The notes: generated by a model from the sequence alone, not told the origin. Positions 42,887-52,213 are shown, numbered from the stretch's first letter. The stretch is 64,000 bases of DNA from Candidatus Nitrosotenuis aquarius (GCF_002787055.1 NZ_CP024808.1:62001-126000); one strand, 5' to 3'. Program-made: numbers and translations.

Positions 42887-44266
42887 TTACTTGAATAGTG
42901 CGTTGATCTCTTTTTCGGATAATAGTTTCTGTTCCACTACCAATTCCCGAATGGTTTTTCCAGTCTTTAGCGATTCCTTGAACAGATCAGCCGACTTTTG
43001 GTAGCCAATCTTTGGCGCAAGAAGCGTAACAATCACCGGACTTTTTTCTATGTTTTGCCTGAGTCGCTCCTCGTTTGCAGTCAGGCCGTCTATTAGATTC
43101 TTTGAAAATATTGGCAGAAAATTCTTGAGCATGTCTGTTGAATCAAGGACCGCCTTTAGCATTCCTGGCAACATCACATTCAGCTCAAACTGTCCACCTT
43201 GTGCAGCGTTTGCAACTGCAGTGTCATTTCCTATTATGCTAAAACAAACCATGTTGAGGCATTCAGCAAGCGACGGGTTTACTTTTCCAGGCATTATAGA
43301 CGAGCCTGCATGAACCGCCGGTATTCCAAGCTCGGACAGTCCCGCAATTGGGCCTGACGCCATTAATCGAATGTCGTTTGCAATTTTGTTCAGCTCCAGT
43401 GCGAGATTTCTGATTGCTGCAGATACGTTTGCCACCGCAAACTTTGATTGCAATGAGTGCTGCATGTCTGGCTCTGGTCGTAGTTTTAGTCCAGAAATCT
43501 TTGCCAGCTCTGCAATTGCAATTTTGCGGTATCCCTTTGGGGTGTTGGCACCATTGCCCACCGCTGTTCCGCCAAGGCCTACCATCTCCAGTTCTTTTAT
43601 TGCTAGTGTGATTGCGCCCTTTGCCTTTGTAATCGATGTAGCATATGCCGCAAACTCGCTACCCAATGTTACTGGCAGCGCATCCATCAGGTGGGTGCGG
43701 CCGATTTTTTTGTAGCCGGAAAATTCTCTTGCCTTTTTGTTTAGCGATTTAATCAAAACATCAACTGCTGGTAATGTCTCTTTTAGATTCAGCAGAATTG
43801 CAACATGCATTGCAGTTGGAAATGTGTCATTGCTGGACTGCGACATGTTCACATGATCATTTGGATGCAAAAACTCGGTTTGTCCCTTTTTCTTGCCAAG
43901 AATTTCTAGTGCGACATTGCAAATCACCTCGTTGGAATTCATGTTAAACGCAGTTCCTGCGCCGGAGTTTATTTCCTCAATTACGAACCATTCCTGGAAT
44001 TTTCCTGCCAGAATTTTATCGCATGCAGATATTATGGCGTTGCCTAGTTTTTTGTCAATTGCTTTACATTGTATGTTGGCAACTGCGGCAGAGCGCTTTA
44101 TCATTACAAATGCCGAAATTAGATGCTTGTGGGATTTTCTGCCTGTGACGTGGTATTGTTGTATGGCGCGGCCGGTAAATGCACCATAGTACGCATCAGA
44201 TGGGATCTTGACCTCACCCAAGGAATCCCTATCAATTCTATATTCCAACAAAGAATCCAATTCCAA
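42887..44266 (-). CDS. fumC: Class II fumarate hydratase (fumarase/aspartase superfamily)
   Basis: 459 residues, normal length. Superfamily signature GSSIMPGKVNPSLAE, SSNDTFPTAMHVA and GRTHLMDALPVTLGSE are present. Fumarase interconverts fumarate and malate and feeds the carbon-fixation cycle products into central metabolism. Aspartase has a very similar signature; fumarase is the better guess because autotrophic archaea need it, but the sequence alone does not exclude aspartase. Confidence 0.82.
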   Translation of the reverse strand: MELDSLLEYRIDRDSLGEVKIPSDAYYGAFTGRAIQQYHVTGRKSHKHLISAFVMIKRSAAVANIQCKAIDKKLGNAIISACDKILAGKFQEWFVIEEINSGAGTAFNMNSNEVICNVALEILGKKKGQTEFLHPNDHVNMSQSSNDTFPTAMHVAILLNLKETLPAVDVLIKSLNKKAREFSGYKKIGRTHLMDALPVTLGSEFAAYATSITKAKGAITLAIKELEMVGLGGTAVGNGANTPKGYRKIAIAELAKISGLKLRPEPDMQHSLQSKFAVANVSAAIRNLALELNKIANDIRLMASGPIAGLSELGIPAVHAGSSIMPGKVNPSLAECLNMVCFSIIGNDTAVANAAQGGQFELNVMLPGMLKAVLDSTDMLKNFLPIFSKNLIDGLTANEERLRQNIEKSPVIVTLLAPKIGYQKSADLFKESLKTGKTIRELVVEQKLLSEKEINALFK

Positions 44267-44329
44267 CTAAAATAAATTCTCAGCGAAAAACATCAAAAAA
44301 TTCCAAGTCCGCATGGAAATAGGGGGAAT

Positions 44330-44339
44330 TATTATAAAG
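44330..44339 (+). promoter_or_regulatory. TATA box of nirK
   Basis: tattataaag lies 23-32 bases before the ATG at 44362 and is the best TATA match seen in the window, as expected for a highly expressed gene. It argues for a leaderless message starting at or near 44362 rather than a GTG start at 44341. Confidence 0.65.
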
Positions 44340-44361
44340 GGTGGTAGAAGTCCCAAACATA

Positions 44362-45714
44362 ATGAATAAGCGTTACAGTATGCTATTTTCCGTTACAGCA
44401 GTAGCGGTATTGGCAGCAACCTTATTCGGAAGCACATACACAAATTCCCAAGTTGTCGGTACAACTCTGGCAGCTTCCTCAAACGATAGCATGTCTCAAA
44501 AAATCCATGACATGGGTGGATTGAAACTTGTTATGCCTCAAGCATTTGCCGCAGTAGACTGCGACAACATCGAAGAGGGAAGAAATGTGGTTAGCTTTGA
44601 TCTTTACGCAAGAAGTGCTGACCTCCCAATTCTGGGCGGAAAGACTTACCAAGCCATGACTTTTAGCGGCCAAGTCCCAGGACCAACCCTTAGAGTCACA
44701 CAAGGCGACGTCGTAATGATGACACTGACCATCCCAGAGGATGAGCCAACTCCACACGGAAACGACATGCATGCATCACAAATGCACTCTGGCCCATTTG
44801 GCAAAGTAATGCCCGGTGAATCCAGAACATACTGCTATGTTGCCGAAGTACCTGGTACCTTCAAGTATCACTGCTCTGGCGTTGACATTGCAGCAATGGA
44901 TCAACATGTATTGTCCGGCATGTACGGAATGACAATTGTTGACCCAATCAAGGGTTACAAGCCACTAGTTGTCGACAAGACAGCAGTCAATGAAGATGGC
45001 AACATCGTAATTGACAGACAAAGACATTCCGCAGATGCACTTGAATTCCAACTTCAATACGCTCAGCTATACCTGAACGATGAAGGTGGATATGACCAAG
45101 GAAAAATGTTCAGACACGAGACAACCTACACAGTTGTTAACGGTATGTCATTTGGATATGTTCCAAACGCAGCTCACAACGAGCTTATCTTAGGAGATGC
45201 AAAGAAAAACATCTTTGTAGTCCAACCATGGAACTCTCCAGATCTGGCACAATACCAATCACAACTATTGTTCGTTGAAGCAGGCCAACACGTAAGAATC
45301 TTCATTGAGAATCAAGCCAATGAACCAGTGTTCTGGCACATCGTGGGTGAAATCATTGACCGTGTCACACAAGGCAACGTTGTACAAGCAAAGGGCACAG
45401 AGACATACGAGATTGGCGGCTCACAAGGCGCAATCATGGATGTTGTCTTTGATGAACCAGGTGTATATGCAGCAGTCAACCATGACTATGCAGCAATCTT
45501 TACAGGTGCGGCATCAATTTTTGTTGCAGGCGATCCATTTGGTCTAAATGAGCAATTGGGCACAAATGCACAATCATATGCTGAACTTTTGGGCAACCCA
45601 AGCGATGCAATTCCACCAAGTGGAAAGAACACAATTGAGCATCCAAAGGTGAACTTGCACGGATTGTACACCGATGAACGTGCTGACGAATTAAAGTCAG
45701 AATTAGGACTCTAA
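44362..45714 (+). CDS. nirK: Copper-containing nitrite reductase, thaumarchaeal NirK type
   Basis: Two-domain cupredoxin enzyme of 450 residues with an N-terminal signal peptide (MNKRYSMLFSVTAVAVLAAT; mature end near QAFAAVDC). All copper sites appear intact: type 1 ligands H132, C171, H182 and M187; type 2 ligands H137, H170 and a histidine in VNHDYAAIF; catalytic D135 in PHGNDMH and a second histidine in FWHIVGE. It would reduce nitrite to NO outside the membrane. In ammonia-oxidising archaea NirK is very strongly expressed and proposed to supply NO for ammonia oxidation. A T-rich tract follows the stop. Confidence 0.95.
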   Translation: MNKRYSMLFSVTAVAVLAATLFGSTYTNSQVVGTTLAASSNDSMSQKIHDMGGLKLVMPQAFAAVDCDNIEEGRNVVSFDLYARSADLPILGGKTYQAMTFSGQVPGPTLRVTQGDVVMMTLTIPEDEPTPHGNDMHASQMHSGPFGKVMPGESRTYCYVAEVPGTFKYHCSGVDIAAMDQHVLSGMYGMTIVDPIKGYKPLVVDKTAVNEDGNIVIDRQRHSADALEFQLQYAQLYLNDEGGYDQGKMFRHETTYTVVNGMSFGYVPNAAHNELILGDAKKNIFVVQPWNSPDLAQYQSQLLFVEAGQHVRIFIENQANEPVFWHIVGEIIDRVTQGNVVQAKGTETYEIGGSQGAIMDVVFDEPGVYAAVNHDYAAIFTGAASIFVAGDPFGLNEQLGTNAQSYAELLGNPSDAIPPSGKNTIEHPKVNLHGLYTDERADELKSELGL

Positions 45715-45720
45715 AACCCC

Positions 45721-45743
45721 TATTTTCTTATTTTTGTATTTTT
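45721..45743 (+). terminator. T-rich termination tract after nirK
   Basis: tattttcttatttttgtattttt directly follows the nirK stop; three T-runs with no stem-loop, typical of archaeal termination. The next gene has its own start 40 bases on. Confidence 0.5.
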
Positions 45744-45783
45744 AGTAAATGATTATATTTCGTACTCCAAGAGGCAACACTAC

Positions 45784-46716
45784 ATGAGTTTTTCAGACAA
45801 GGTCTTGATCTGCGATCAGGTTGATGCAGTTCTCAATAACACCTTGCAAAAAAACGGACTAGCTGTAACATACGAGCCGCAAATCACACCGGAAGAGCTG
45901 GCAAAAAAAATAGACGACTATGAGATAGTTATTGTTCGTAGCAGAACCACCATAACAAAAGATCTCATAGAAAAAGCAACAAAATGCAAGATTTTGGCGC
46001 GAGTCGGAGTCGGTCTGGATAACATAGACACAGAGGCAGCCAAGGCAAAAAACATCCGAGTCATAAATGCTGTAGAAGGCGCAATGAACGCCGTAGCGGA
46101 ATTGGTAATTGGCCTGATGCTTGCAATGGCTCGCGACATCCCAAGGGCAGACAGAGAACTGCGCAATGGCAACTGGATAAAAAAAGAACTGATGGGAACA
46201 GAACTTGCAGGAAAATATCTCGGTATAGTCGGGTTGGGCAACATTGGAAAAAGGCTGGCAAGGCTGGCACGAGCACTCAACATGAACATAATTGGATTTG
46301 ATGTAGTGCCAATTGATCCAGAATTTGCAAAAGAGGTAGGCCTGATGAAGGCGGACTTGGACACACTACTCCAAAGCGCAGACTATGTTTCATTGCATGT
46401 ACCATTACTGGATAGCACGAAAAATCTAATCAATGCACAAAGGCTGGCATCGATGAAAAAGACTGCAAGGATAATCAACACTTCTCGCGGAGGAACCGTG
46501 GATGAAAACGCGCTATACGAAGCACTAAAGTCTGGAAACCTTGGCGGGGCAGCACTTGATGTGTTTGAAAAAGAGCCAGCAATAGGCAACAAGCTAATCA
46601 GTCTGCCTAACTTTATTGCAACTCCGCACATTGGCGCGCAGACAAAAGAAGCACAATCCCTTGCAGCAACCGTGATTGCAGAAAAAGTAATCCAGATTTT
46701 GCGCGGCGTAATCTAG
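45784..46716 (+). CDS. serA: D-3-phosphoglycerate dehydrogenase-like 2-hydroxyacid dehydrogenase
   Basis: 310 residues of the D-2-hydroxyacid dehydrogenase fold. NAD motif LGIVGLGNIGKRLARLAR, RVGVGLDNIDTEAA, the catalytic R in INTSRGGTVDE, E in FEKEPA and H in ATPHIGAQTKEA. The usual C-terminal ACT/regulatory domains of long PGDHs are absent, so serine feedback is not expected here. Serine synthesis is the likely role; glyoxylate or other 2-oxoacid reduction is possible. Confidence 0.85.
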   Translation: MSFSDKVLICDQVDAVLNNTLQKNGLAVTYEPQITPEELAKKIDDYEIVIVRSRTTITKDLIEKATKCKILARVGVGLDNIDTEAAKAKNIRVINAVEGAMNAVAELVIGLMLAMARDIPRADRELRNGNWIKKELMGTELAGKYLGIVGLGNIGKRLARLARALNMNIIGFDVVPIDPEFAKEVGLMKADLDTLLQSADYVSLHVPLLDSTKNLINAQRLASMKKTARIINTSRGGTVDENALYEALKSGNLGGAALDVFEKEPAIGNKLISLPNFIATPHIGAQTKEAQSLAATVIAEKVIQILRGVI

Positions 46717-46808
46717 TCGTCACCACTACATCCAAAATAACAACTTGCCTAGTTTTTGCTAGCTTCATCAGAAAAGCAAACGTACTGGGGTGCTCTATTC
46801 TCTAAATT

Positions 46809-47201
46809 TTATGTGCTTGGCTTTTTGTTGACTGTTAATCTGAATTCTTTTTTGATTTGCGGTTTGTTATTATCATCAGTAAAAACTTCTACTGTGATCC
46901 TAAATAACATCTTGTTGAGCGGGATGTTGTAGGGAGTTATGAGAACTGAATGATCCCCCGTGTTCCGATTTTCAAAGTCTAATGATGGCAACTCGATTTG
47001 CGGTTTGTCGATTCTTAGGTATTGGTTTTGCACATCGTCTGTTTTTGTTATGGCGGTAATTTTTGCAAACACATCCTTGAAATTTCTTATATTGAATGTA
47101 ATAGTGCAAAATTCATTAGAGTTTATTTTTGTACTAGTTATCTTTATTTTTTCAAATTTTAGCTTTTTTCTGCTTAATAGACCCAAAATCACCCATCCCA
47201 C
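46809..47201 (-). CDS. Hypothetical beta-rich protein with N-terminal membrane anchor
   Basis: Encodes 130 residues. A short hydrophobic N-terminus (MGWVILGLLS) may be an anchor; the rest is predicted to be an immunoglobulin-like beta domain (FCTITFNIRNF, DHSVLITPYNIPLNKMLFRITVEVF, KKEFRLTVNKK), as in surface-associated adaptor domains. No family recognised. AT-rich codons. Monocistronic between serA and the ion transporter. Confidence 0.5.
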   Translation of the reverse strand: MGWVILGLLSRKKLKFEKIKITSTKINSNEFCTITFNIRNFKDVFAKITAITKTDDVQNQYLRIDKPQIELPSLDFENRNTGDHSVLITPYNIPLNKMLFRITVEVFTDDNNKPQIKKEFRLTVNKKPST

Positions 47202-47380
47202 TAATCATACATAATTTATTCCTGAGTTTTCAAACTTTTTTTATTGTAACCCATCCTGAAACCACATGATAATGGATGTGCCAAAAAAGACAATCTGATG
47301 ACTCGTTACATGTTGGAAATCCTGTCTAATTCATATTGATTGATTCATAGAGCAAGGAGCAAATGGATTGAGGCACTCAG

Positions 47381-48652
47381 TTATCTGACTAGGACCAAGA
47401 AAAATATCAAAATTGCAACATTTGTCGCAGTAACAATGCTTCCTATTTTGAAAAATTCTATAAATGAAAAGCTAGTGCCGTTCTTTTTTTGTGCAGCCTC
47501 TAGTATTATTACGGTTGACGCCGCCCCAAGTATGGTTAGGTTTCCAGCTATTGTACTACCTGCGGCAAGTGCAATCCAGGATATGGTATCTGTAAACCCA
47601 GCATCCTGCAGTGTTGGCAGATAAATCGCAACAAAAGGAACATTGCTGACTAGCTGACTGAGTGCCACGCTTGTGCCAATTATGTTGATTGTGGACAGTG
47701 GCGAATCAGGCGAGGAATCAAATGGCAATAATCTCTGGAATACTTCTATTACGCCACCATCGGCCAGTCCCTGCACAAACACAAACATGGCTGCAAAAAA
47801 CACCAATATCTGCCAGTTTATCCCAGAAACGACCCGTCTTCTGTTGTTTCCAATTATCAATAATACAATGCCGCCAAGTATTGCAACATGCGCAAAGTTC
47901 AGCCCTGTCTGTATGCCAAACATCTTGGTTATCCCTATTGCAAAAAATCCAACCACGGTAATTATTATCAATACAGATGATTTTTTTGCCAGGGATTTGT
48001 CCAAGACAACACTTTGTGTAATGGATGGCATTGTTGCCTGCGCAAGTTCCTTTTTGTAGTATTTTTTTACAATATAGTACGTGCAAAAAAGTGATGCAAC
48101 TGTCGGCAGGATCAAGTATCTAAGAAATGTCAATATTGGAAACTCCATGCCACTGTGCAATGACACCAGCAGGTTTTGCGGGTTTCCAATCGGAGTCATC
48201 ATGCTTCCAAGTGTGACGCCAAATGCCAGCGAAATCAAAAGCGGTGCAGGCCTTACATTCATCTGCTTTGCCAAGCCAATTACAATTGGCGTTGCAACAA
48301 GTGCAATGGTGTCATTTATCAAAAATGCCGACAACACACCCATTACACAAATCACAAAAAATAGAACCTGGTTTGGGGTTTTGGCGTATGACAAAATTCT
48401 ATTTGTAATGTGTCCTAGCATCCCAGATGACTCTAGGCCTGACACAAGTACAAACATCCCCAAAAGAAACAAAATGACATCGACGTTTATTGCAGATATG
48501 GAATCATCCAGTCTAGTGCTGCCTGTTGCCAATACTGCGATTGCGCCAAAACACATGCTTGCCCAAATTGGAACGCTTACTCCGCGAATGTTTCTAAAAA
48601 TTATCAGCCCATACACTATGCCAAATACTGCCAGCGTCGGGATATAGTCCAC
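47381..48652 (-). CDS. ArsB/NhaD/SLC13-superfamily ion transporter
   Basis: 423 residues, about 11-12 membrane helices with two inverted halves. The motifs FLINDTIALVATPIV and MMTPIGNPQNLLVSL in the first half, and QLVSNVPFVAIYLPTLQ and SAGSTIAGNLTILGAAS in the second half (as read, ALAAGSTIAGN), are typical of the arsenite/Na+-H+/dicarboxylate antiporter superfamily. The substrate may be arsenite, sodium/proton or an organic anion. No ars genes are adjacent. Confidence 0.8.
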   Translation of the reverse strand: MDYIPTLAVFGIVYGLIIFRNIRGVSVPIWASMCFGAIAVLATGSTRLDDSISAINVDVILFLLGMFVLVSGLESSGMLGHITNRILSYAKTPNQVLFFVICVMGVLSAFLINDTIALVATPIVIGLAKQMNVRPAPLLISLAFGVTLGSMMTPIGNPQNLLVSLHSGMEFPILTFLRYLILPTVASLFCTYYIVKKYYKKELAQATMPSITQSVVLDKSLAKKSSVLIIITVVGFFAIGITKMFGIQTGLNFAHVAILGGIVLLIIGNNRRRVVSGINWQILVFFAAMFVFVQGLADGGVIEVFQRLLPFDSSPDSPLSTINIIGTSVALSQLVSNVPFVAIYLPTLQDAGFTDTISWIALAAGSTIAGNLTILGAASTVIILEAAQKKNGTSFSFIEFFKIGSIVTATNVAILIFFLVLVR

Positions 48653-48832
48653 TTGGGAATTGCCATAAAATCATGATTTGAGGCTAGCTAAAGTGCTATT
48701 TTTGACCAAACAATCACAATAAAATCATCCCGCAATTTATCAAAAATTCTGCAAATTCCATATTGATTTGAGCCTGAATATAGCTAAACTAGGAAATAAA
48801 CAATTAATACAGAATTTGGGGGAAAAAACCCA

Positions 48833-49690
48833 ATGAAATCGCTTCTTGCCTTCGCACTGTTATCTATAATTCTAGTATTGCCCGGCGCATATGCGTCGAC
48901 TGCCTCAATTGAGGTAAACGGCAATACACATGAAATAACATACGAGGCAACAGGACTGACTGTCGAAGGCCTAGAAGCTGACACTAGCACTGCAACACTG
49001 TCTGTTTTGGTCACGACAACCGAAGTCGAAGGCACACTTGTAATTACATTGGATAGGGCATTTTTTGATTCCAGAACAGACGGCGCAGACGATGATTTTC
49101 TGATACTGGCAGACACCGAAGAAGCAGTCTTTGTTGAGGAAAAATCCGACTCTTCCCGCACACTGGCAATTACAGTTCCTGTTGGAACAAATTCTGTTGA
49201 TATTATATCTCTTGGAACAACCAACTTTGGAACAGGACAACCTGTAGCTGAGGAAACCCCTGAAGAGATTCCAGAAACCACAGAAGAAACCCCAACCGAA
49301 CCAGAGCCGACAGAAGAGCCAACAACTCTGTGTGGCCCAGGAACAGTACTTGATCCACAGACAAACGCATGTGTCCTAGAAGCAACACCAGAGCCAACCG
49401 AAGAGCCTGCACCAGTAGAAGAGACACCAGAAACACCAGAGGCCTCAGAATCCCAACAATGTGGTCCGGGAACCGTGCTCAAGGACGGCCAATGCATACT
49501 GGATGAGACGTGCGGGCCTGGAACAATCCTCAAAGACGGACAATGTGTCTTGGATACATCCGCACCAACATCATCTTCCACAAGCATGGGCAAAGAATTC
49601 ATAGTTGGAATATTTGCGGCATTTATCATTGCGTTTGTAGTAATGATAATTCTCTGGGCAATAGGCAGAGCGGGCAGACGCAAAAACTAG
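48833..49690 (+). CDS. Membrane-anchored surface protein with repeated CGPGT cysteine modules
   Basis: 285 residues: signal peptide (MKSLLAFALLSIILVLPGAYA), a beta-rich N-domain (to about 135), an acidic Glu/Pro/Thr linker, three Cys-loop modules (CGPGTVLDPQTNAC, CGPGTVLKDGQC, CGPGTILKDGQC) and a C-terminal membrane helix with an RAGRRKN end. The modules match those in the 478-residue protein at 4700. Extracellular, type I orientation expected. Function unknown; the disulfide-like mini-loops could be adhesive or structural. The stop shares a CTAG with the convergent gene. Confidence 0.75.
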   Translation: MKSLLAFALLSIILVLPGAYASTASIEVNGNTHEITYEATGLTVEGLEADTSTATLSVLVTTTEVEGTLVITLDRAFFDSRTDGADDDFLILADTEEAVFVEEKSDSSRTLAITVPVGTNSVDIISLGTTNFGTGQPVAEETPEEIPETTEETPTEPEPTEEPTTLCGPGTVLDPQTNACVLEATPEPTEEPAPVEETPETPEASESQQCGPGTVLKDGQCILDETCGPGTILKDGQCVLDTSAPTSSSTSMGKEFIVGIFAAFIIAFVVMIILWAIGRAGRRKN

Positions 49691-50283
49691 ATTATTTTCT
49701 GATTTACCAGGTACTGCAGTCCTCTGACAAACTCAGAATCTGATATCTTTCTCTCAGACCACCACTTGCCGTTTATCTTGTACCAGTCGGGAATCTCTGT
49801 TTTTTCCTCTAGTTTTTGGCCCGCAGGCAGCTTGACTGTCTCTTTTTCCACCAAAAACTTGAAGAACATTGAATCGCTAATTGCCCCATCTAGCCACTGG
49901 GGAACTATGACGTTGCTGCCAAAAGGCATGACGATATTTCCTATGTCGACTAGCAGAAACGGCGCAGATGTCATTATTCCGTTATATTCTACCTGAATCT
50001 GGTATTTTCCCTCTCGGAACAGTTCTGAATTGAATGGAACCGGAGTTGTAATTGTGGTGTTTTGTTTTGTTATTTGTACTGGGATGCCACTACTTTTGAT
50101 TCCTTCAGAGTCTATAATATGCAAAATGGCGTTCTTGCCGGTAACACTTGACACTGATATTGTAACAGAGAGGTAATCGCCGTAATTGTATGTGGCCTTG
50201 CTTGTCTGAACAAAAACCGACTGCGCAGATGCAAGTGGAAACGACGCTACAATCAGTAACAACACTGCAAGCTCGGCCTTCAC
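49687..50283 (-). CDS. Exported protein with IPDWYKINGKWW motif
   Basis: 198 residues with signal peptide (LAVLLLIVASFPLASAQS), a beta-sandwich domain (about 22-115: QTSKATYNYGDYLSVTISVS..., like macroglobulin/cell-surface adaptor folds) and a C-terminal motif IPDWYKINGKWWSERKISDSEFVRGLQYLV. This tail matches a motif I recognise as widespread in exported thaumarchaeal proteins (I-P-x-W-x-K-x-N-x-x-W-W). Its role is unknown. Convergent with the CGPGT-module protein. Confidence 0.7.
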   Translation of the reverse strand: MKAELAVLLLIVASFPLASAQSVFVQTSKATYNYGDYLSVTISVSSVTGKNAILHIIDSEGIKSSGIPVQITKQNTTITTPVPFNSELFREGKYQIQVEYNGIMTSAPFLLVDIGNIVMPFGSNVIVPQWLDGAISDSMFFKFLVEKETVKLPAGQKLEEKTEIPDWYKINGKWWSERKISDSEFVRGLQYLVNQKII

Positions 50284-50314
50284 GCACCTGTTCCGGTCAG
50301 ACCAGACAAAAATG

Positions 50315-51028
50315 TTACTGAGGTTTTTTCTTGATTTGCTCTTCTAGCGAGTTTACTGCGCCAAGAATCTTTGCAGCGTCGTCCGTGATTCCAAGCCTTG
50401 CAAGTTCTGCACGAATTGTCTCTATTGGGTCTGGTGCCTGCATTTGCTTTTTCTTGTCGAGGATCTCTATTTCCTTTTTCACATCAGAGATTTGCGCGTC
50501 TTTTTCCTTTAGCTCTTGCTTTGCTCGCTCTATCTGGGTCTGGTGGTATGCTATTTTTTCCAGTGCGGATTCGCGCTCTGACTGCAAATGTGATAGTAAC
50601 GAGTTTGTGTCGTTTTCTGTTATTTTTTTATAGTGAATTTTATCAAGCTCCACTCTTGGCTTTACCTGAAAGTTTTGCAGTGATTCCAGCTCTTCTTTGA
50701 ATCGCTGCTCGTCTGCCTTTAGCTTGTCGATTTTTGATTTTTTTGCAGCAAGGTGCGCATTTACAAATTTTAGGTACTGGTTTGTGTTGGAAATATCGTC
50801 TTTGAATCTTTCAGACTTGTCCTGGACTGCCTCTTCCTTTGTGGCATAGCTGCGCTCTTTGCCAAAGCTGATCTGCCTTGATGTTACCGCAAGGGGGTCC
50901 ACTATTTCCAGCTTGGGCCCAGTCTCTGTGATGTGAGCCCACTCGTCCTCGGCAGTAACATTTTGGTTAAAGTGGTTTTTTGCATCTTCTTCTTCCTTGG
51001 TTAGTCTGTTGATGTGTTTTTCTGGCAT
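50315..51028 (-). CDS. Coiled-coil hypothetical protein
   Basis: 237 residues, no signal or membrane segment. From about 80 to 215 there are two long coiled coils (LKFVNAHLAAKKSKIDKLKADEQ..., ESALEKIAYHQTQIERAKQE...). The last ~25 residues form a small helical hairpin (TIRAELARLGITDDAAKILGAVNSLEEQI). No ATPase or DNA-binding motif. Placed between an exported protein and ribosomal protein L15e; function unknown. Confidence 0.65.
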   Translation of the reverse strand: MPEKHINRLTKEEEDAKNHFNQNVTAEDEWAHITETGPKLEIVDPLAVTSRQISFGKERSYATKEEAVQDKSERFKDDISNTNQYLKFVNAHLAAKKSKIDKLKADEQRFKEELESLQNFQVKPRVELDKIHYKKITENDTNSLLSHLQSERESALEKIAYHQTQIERAKQELKEKDAQISDVKKEIEILDKKKQMQAPDPIETIRAELARLGITDDAAKILGAVNSLEEQIKKKPQ

Positions 51029-51234
51029 GTAGTACGGTAGGAACTATGCCATATGTCTTGCTAGTCGTTTGAAAAGCGCAAACTGCTCCGACATACTTAT
51101 GACGGTGTGATGTGTAATGACGCTGAACTAAGTTCCTGCGGGTGAAACTAGCCTAGGCAAATTCTGACACTCGCAGACATTTTGTGCTTATTTTCCAGCT
51201 TACGCATATTAAGGGGGAAAAAATAATCGCGTTA

Positions 51235-51687
51235 ATGCTTACCGCACAAGATCGAGTCTGGCTAAAACACTGGCAAGAAAACTCACCAGAGATAAGAAAG
51301 ACCGCAATAGAGTGGAGAAAACAACCCGCATTCCACAGAATTGACAAGCCAAGCAGGATTGCAAAGGCAAGACGACTGGGCTACAAGGCAAAGCAAGGAA
51401 TAGTAGTTATTCGCACTCGCGTCGGAACAGGCGGTATGAGGCGACAAAGACCAGTAGCAGGAAGAAGACAAAAACATCTTGGTGTCACCAGAATCAAGGC
51501 AGACATTAACATGCAGGGTGTGGCAGAGCAGAGAACAGCAGAAAAATACAAGAACCTAAAGTTGCTTGGCTCGTACTTTTTGTACAAGGATGGATTCCAT
51601 TATTGGTTTGAAATTATCCTAGCAGACAAGGCACACCCAAGAATTGTCAAGGACAAAGAACTGCGAAAAAGAGTAATCCCTGCATAA
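51235..51687 (+). CDS. rpl15e: Ribosomal protein L15e
   Basis: 150 residues from the ATG at 51235, the normal archaeal size; an upstream TTG at 51184 would add 17 residues outside the family. Core motifs: WRKQPAFHRIDKPSRIAKARRLGYKAKQG, RPVAGRRQKHLGV and LLGSYFLYKDGFHYWFEIIL. It binds 23S rRNA. The region before it (51029-51234) contains TTACGCAT at 51200-51207. Confidence 0.95.
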   Translation: MLTAQDRVWLKHWQENSPEIRKTAIEWRKQPAFHRIDKPSRIAKARRLGYKAKQGIVVIRTRVGTGGMRRQRPVAGRRQKHLGVTRIKADINMQGVAEQRTAEKYKNLKLLGSYFLYKDGFHYWFEIILADKAHPRIVKDKELRKRVIPA

Positions 51688-51688
51688 A

Positions 51689-52213
51689 TTGAAAATTCTC
51701 TTTGCATTATTGTTACTAGTTGTGGTATTGCCAGCATTTGCCGAGCCAATCTCTGACAAGACAGGCCTCAAGACAACGTTTTCTGTTATGGTAAATTCCA
51801 AGCCATATGCCATAGAGACCACAGCAAACTTTGATGTAAGAAATGTCTCATTTGAGGATGACACTCTGATATTTGCAATCAACAGCAGCCTTGAGAACAA
51901 TTTTGCCGAACTGCAAATCCCAAACGAGATAACAAAGGGTGAGCTGAAATTCATCCTCGATGATACCCAAATAACACCAAAGGTCTTGCAAAATGAAAGG
52001 ATTTCATTTGTAACACTAGAGTTTGCAGGAAACGGCACCCACACACTAGAGGTGCAAAGCGACTTTGTCGAACAACAAGAAGTTATAGAAACACCTGAAA
52101 TCTTGGAGGAAAAACCTGACAATATTGTAGTGATTCTAGCAGCAGTAGGAATTGTGGTTGCAGGCGGTGCAGCGACAACTGCGGCAGTTTATTTCAAGAG
52201 AAAAAAGGCCTAG
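51689..52213 (+). CDS. Membrane-anchored exported hypothetical protein
   Basis: 174 residues from a TTG start one base after the rpl15e stop, so co-transcribed with it. Signal peptide MKILFALLLLVVVLPAFAEP, a single beta-rich extracellular domain (about 25-130), and a C-terminal membrane helix (IVVILAAVGIVVAGGAATTAAVY) followed by KRKKA. Type I membrane topology. No family recognised; general architecture as in several other surface proteins of this window. Stop shared with the next convergent gene in CTAG. Confidence 0.65.
   Translation: MKILFALLLLVVVLPAFAEPISDKTGLKTTFSVMVNSKPYAIETTANFDVRNVSFEDDTLIFAINSSLENNFAELQIPNEITKGELKFILDDTQITPKVLQNERISFVTLEFAGNGTHTLEVQSDFVEQQEVIETPEILEEKPDNIVVILAAVGIVVAGGAATTAAVYFKRKKA

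Noticed and set aside
42887-44266. Argininosuccinate lyase (argH) to complete the arginine genes
   Set aside because: The superfamily signature is shared, but the sequence around GRTHLMDALPVTLG and the overall length fit fumarase/aspartase better, and it is far from argG.
48784-49683. A 299-codon open frame opposite the CGPGT-module protein
   Set aside because: The repetitive Val/Ser/Pro/Gly content is the complement of the Glu/Pro/Thr linker, and the plus strand has a clean signal peptide and cysteine modules.
51107-51167. Possible C/D-box small RNA upstream of rpl15e (C GTGATGT, D' CTGA, C' GTGAAAC, D CTGA)
   Set aside because: The boxes are imperfect and the first guide space is only nine bases. 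No convincing closing stem was found.
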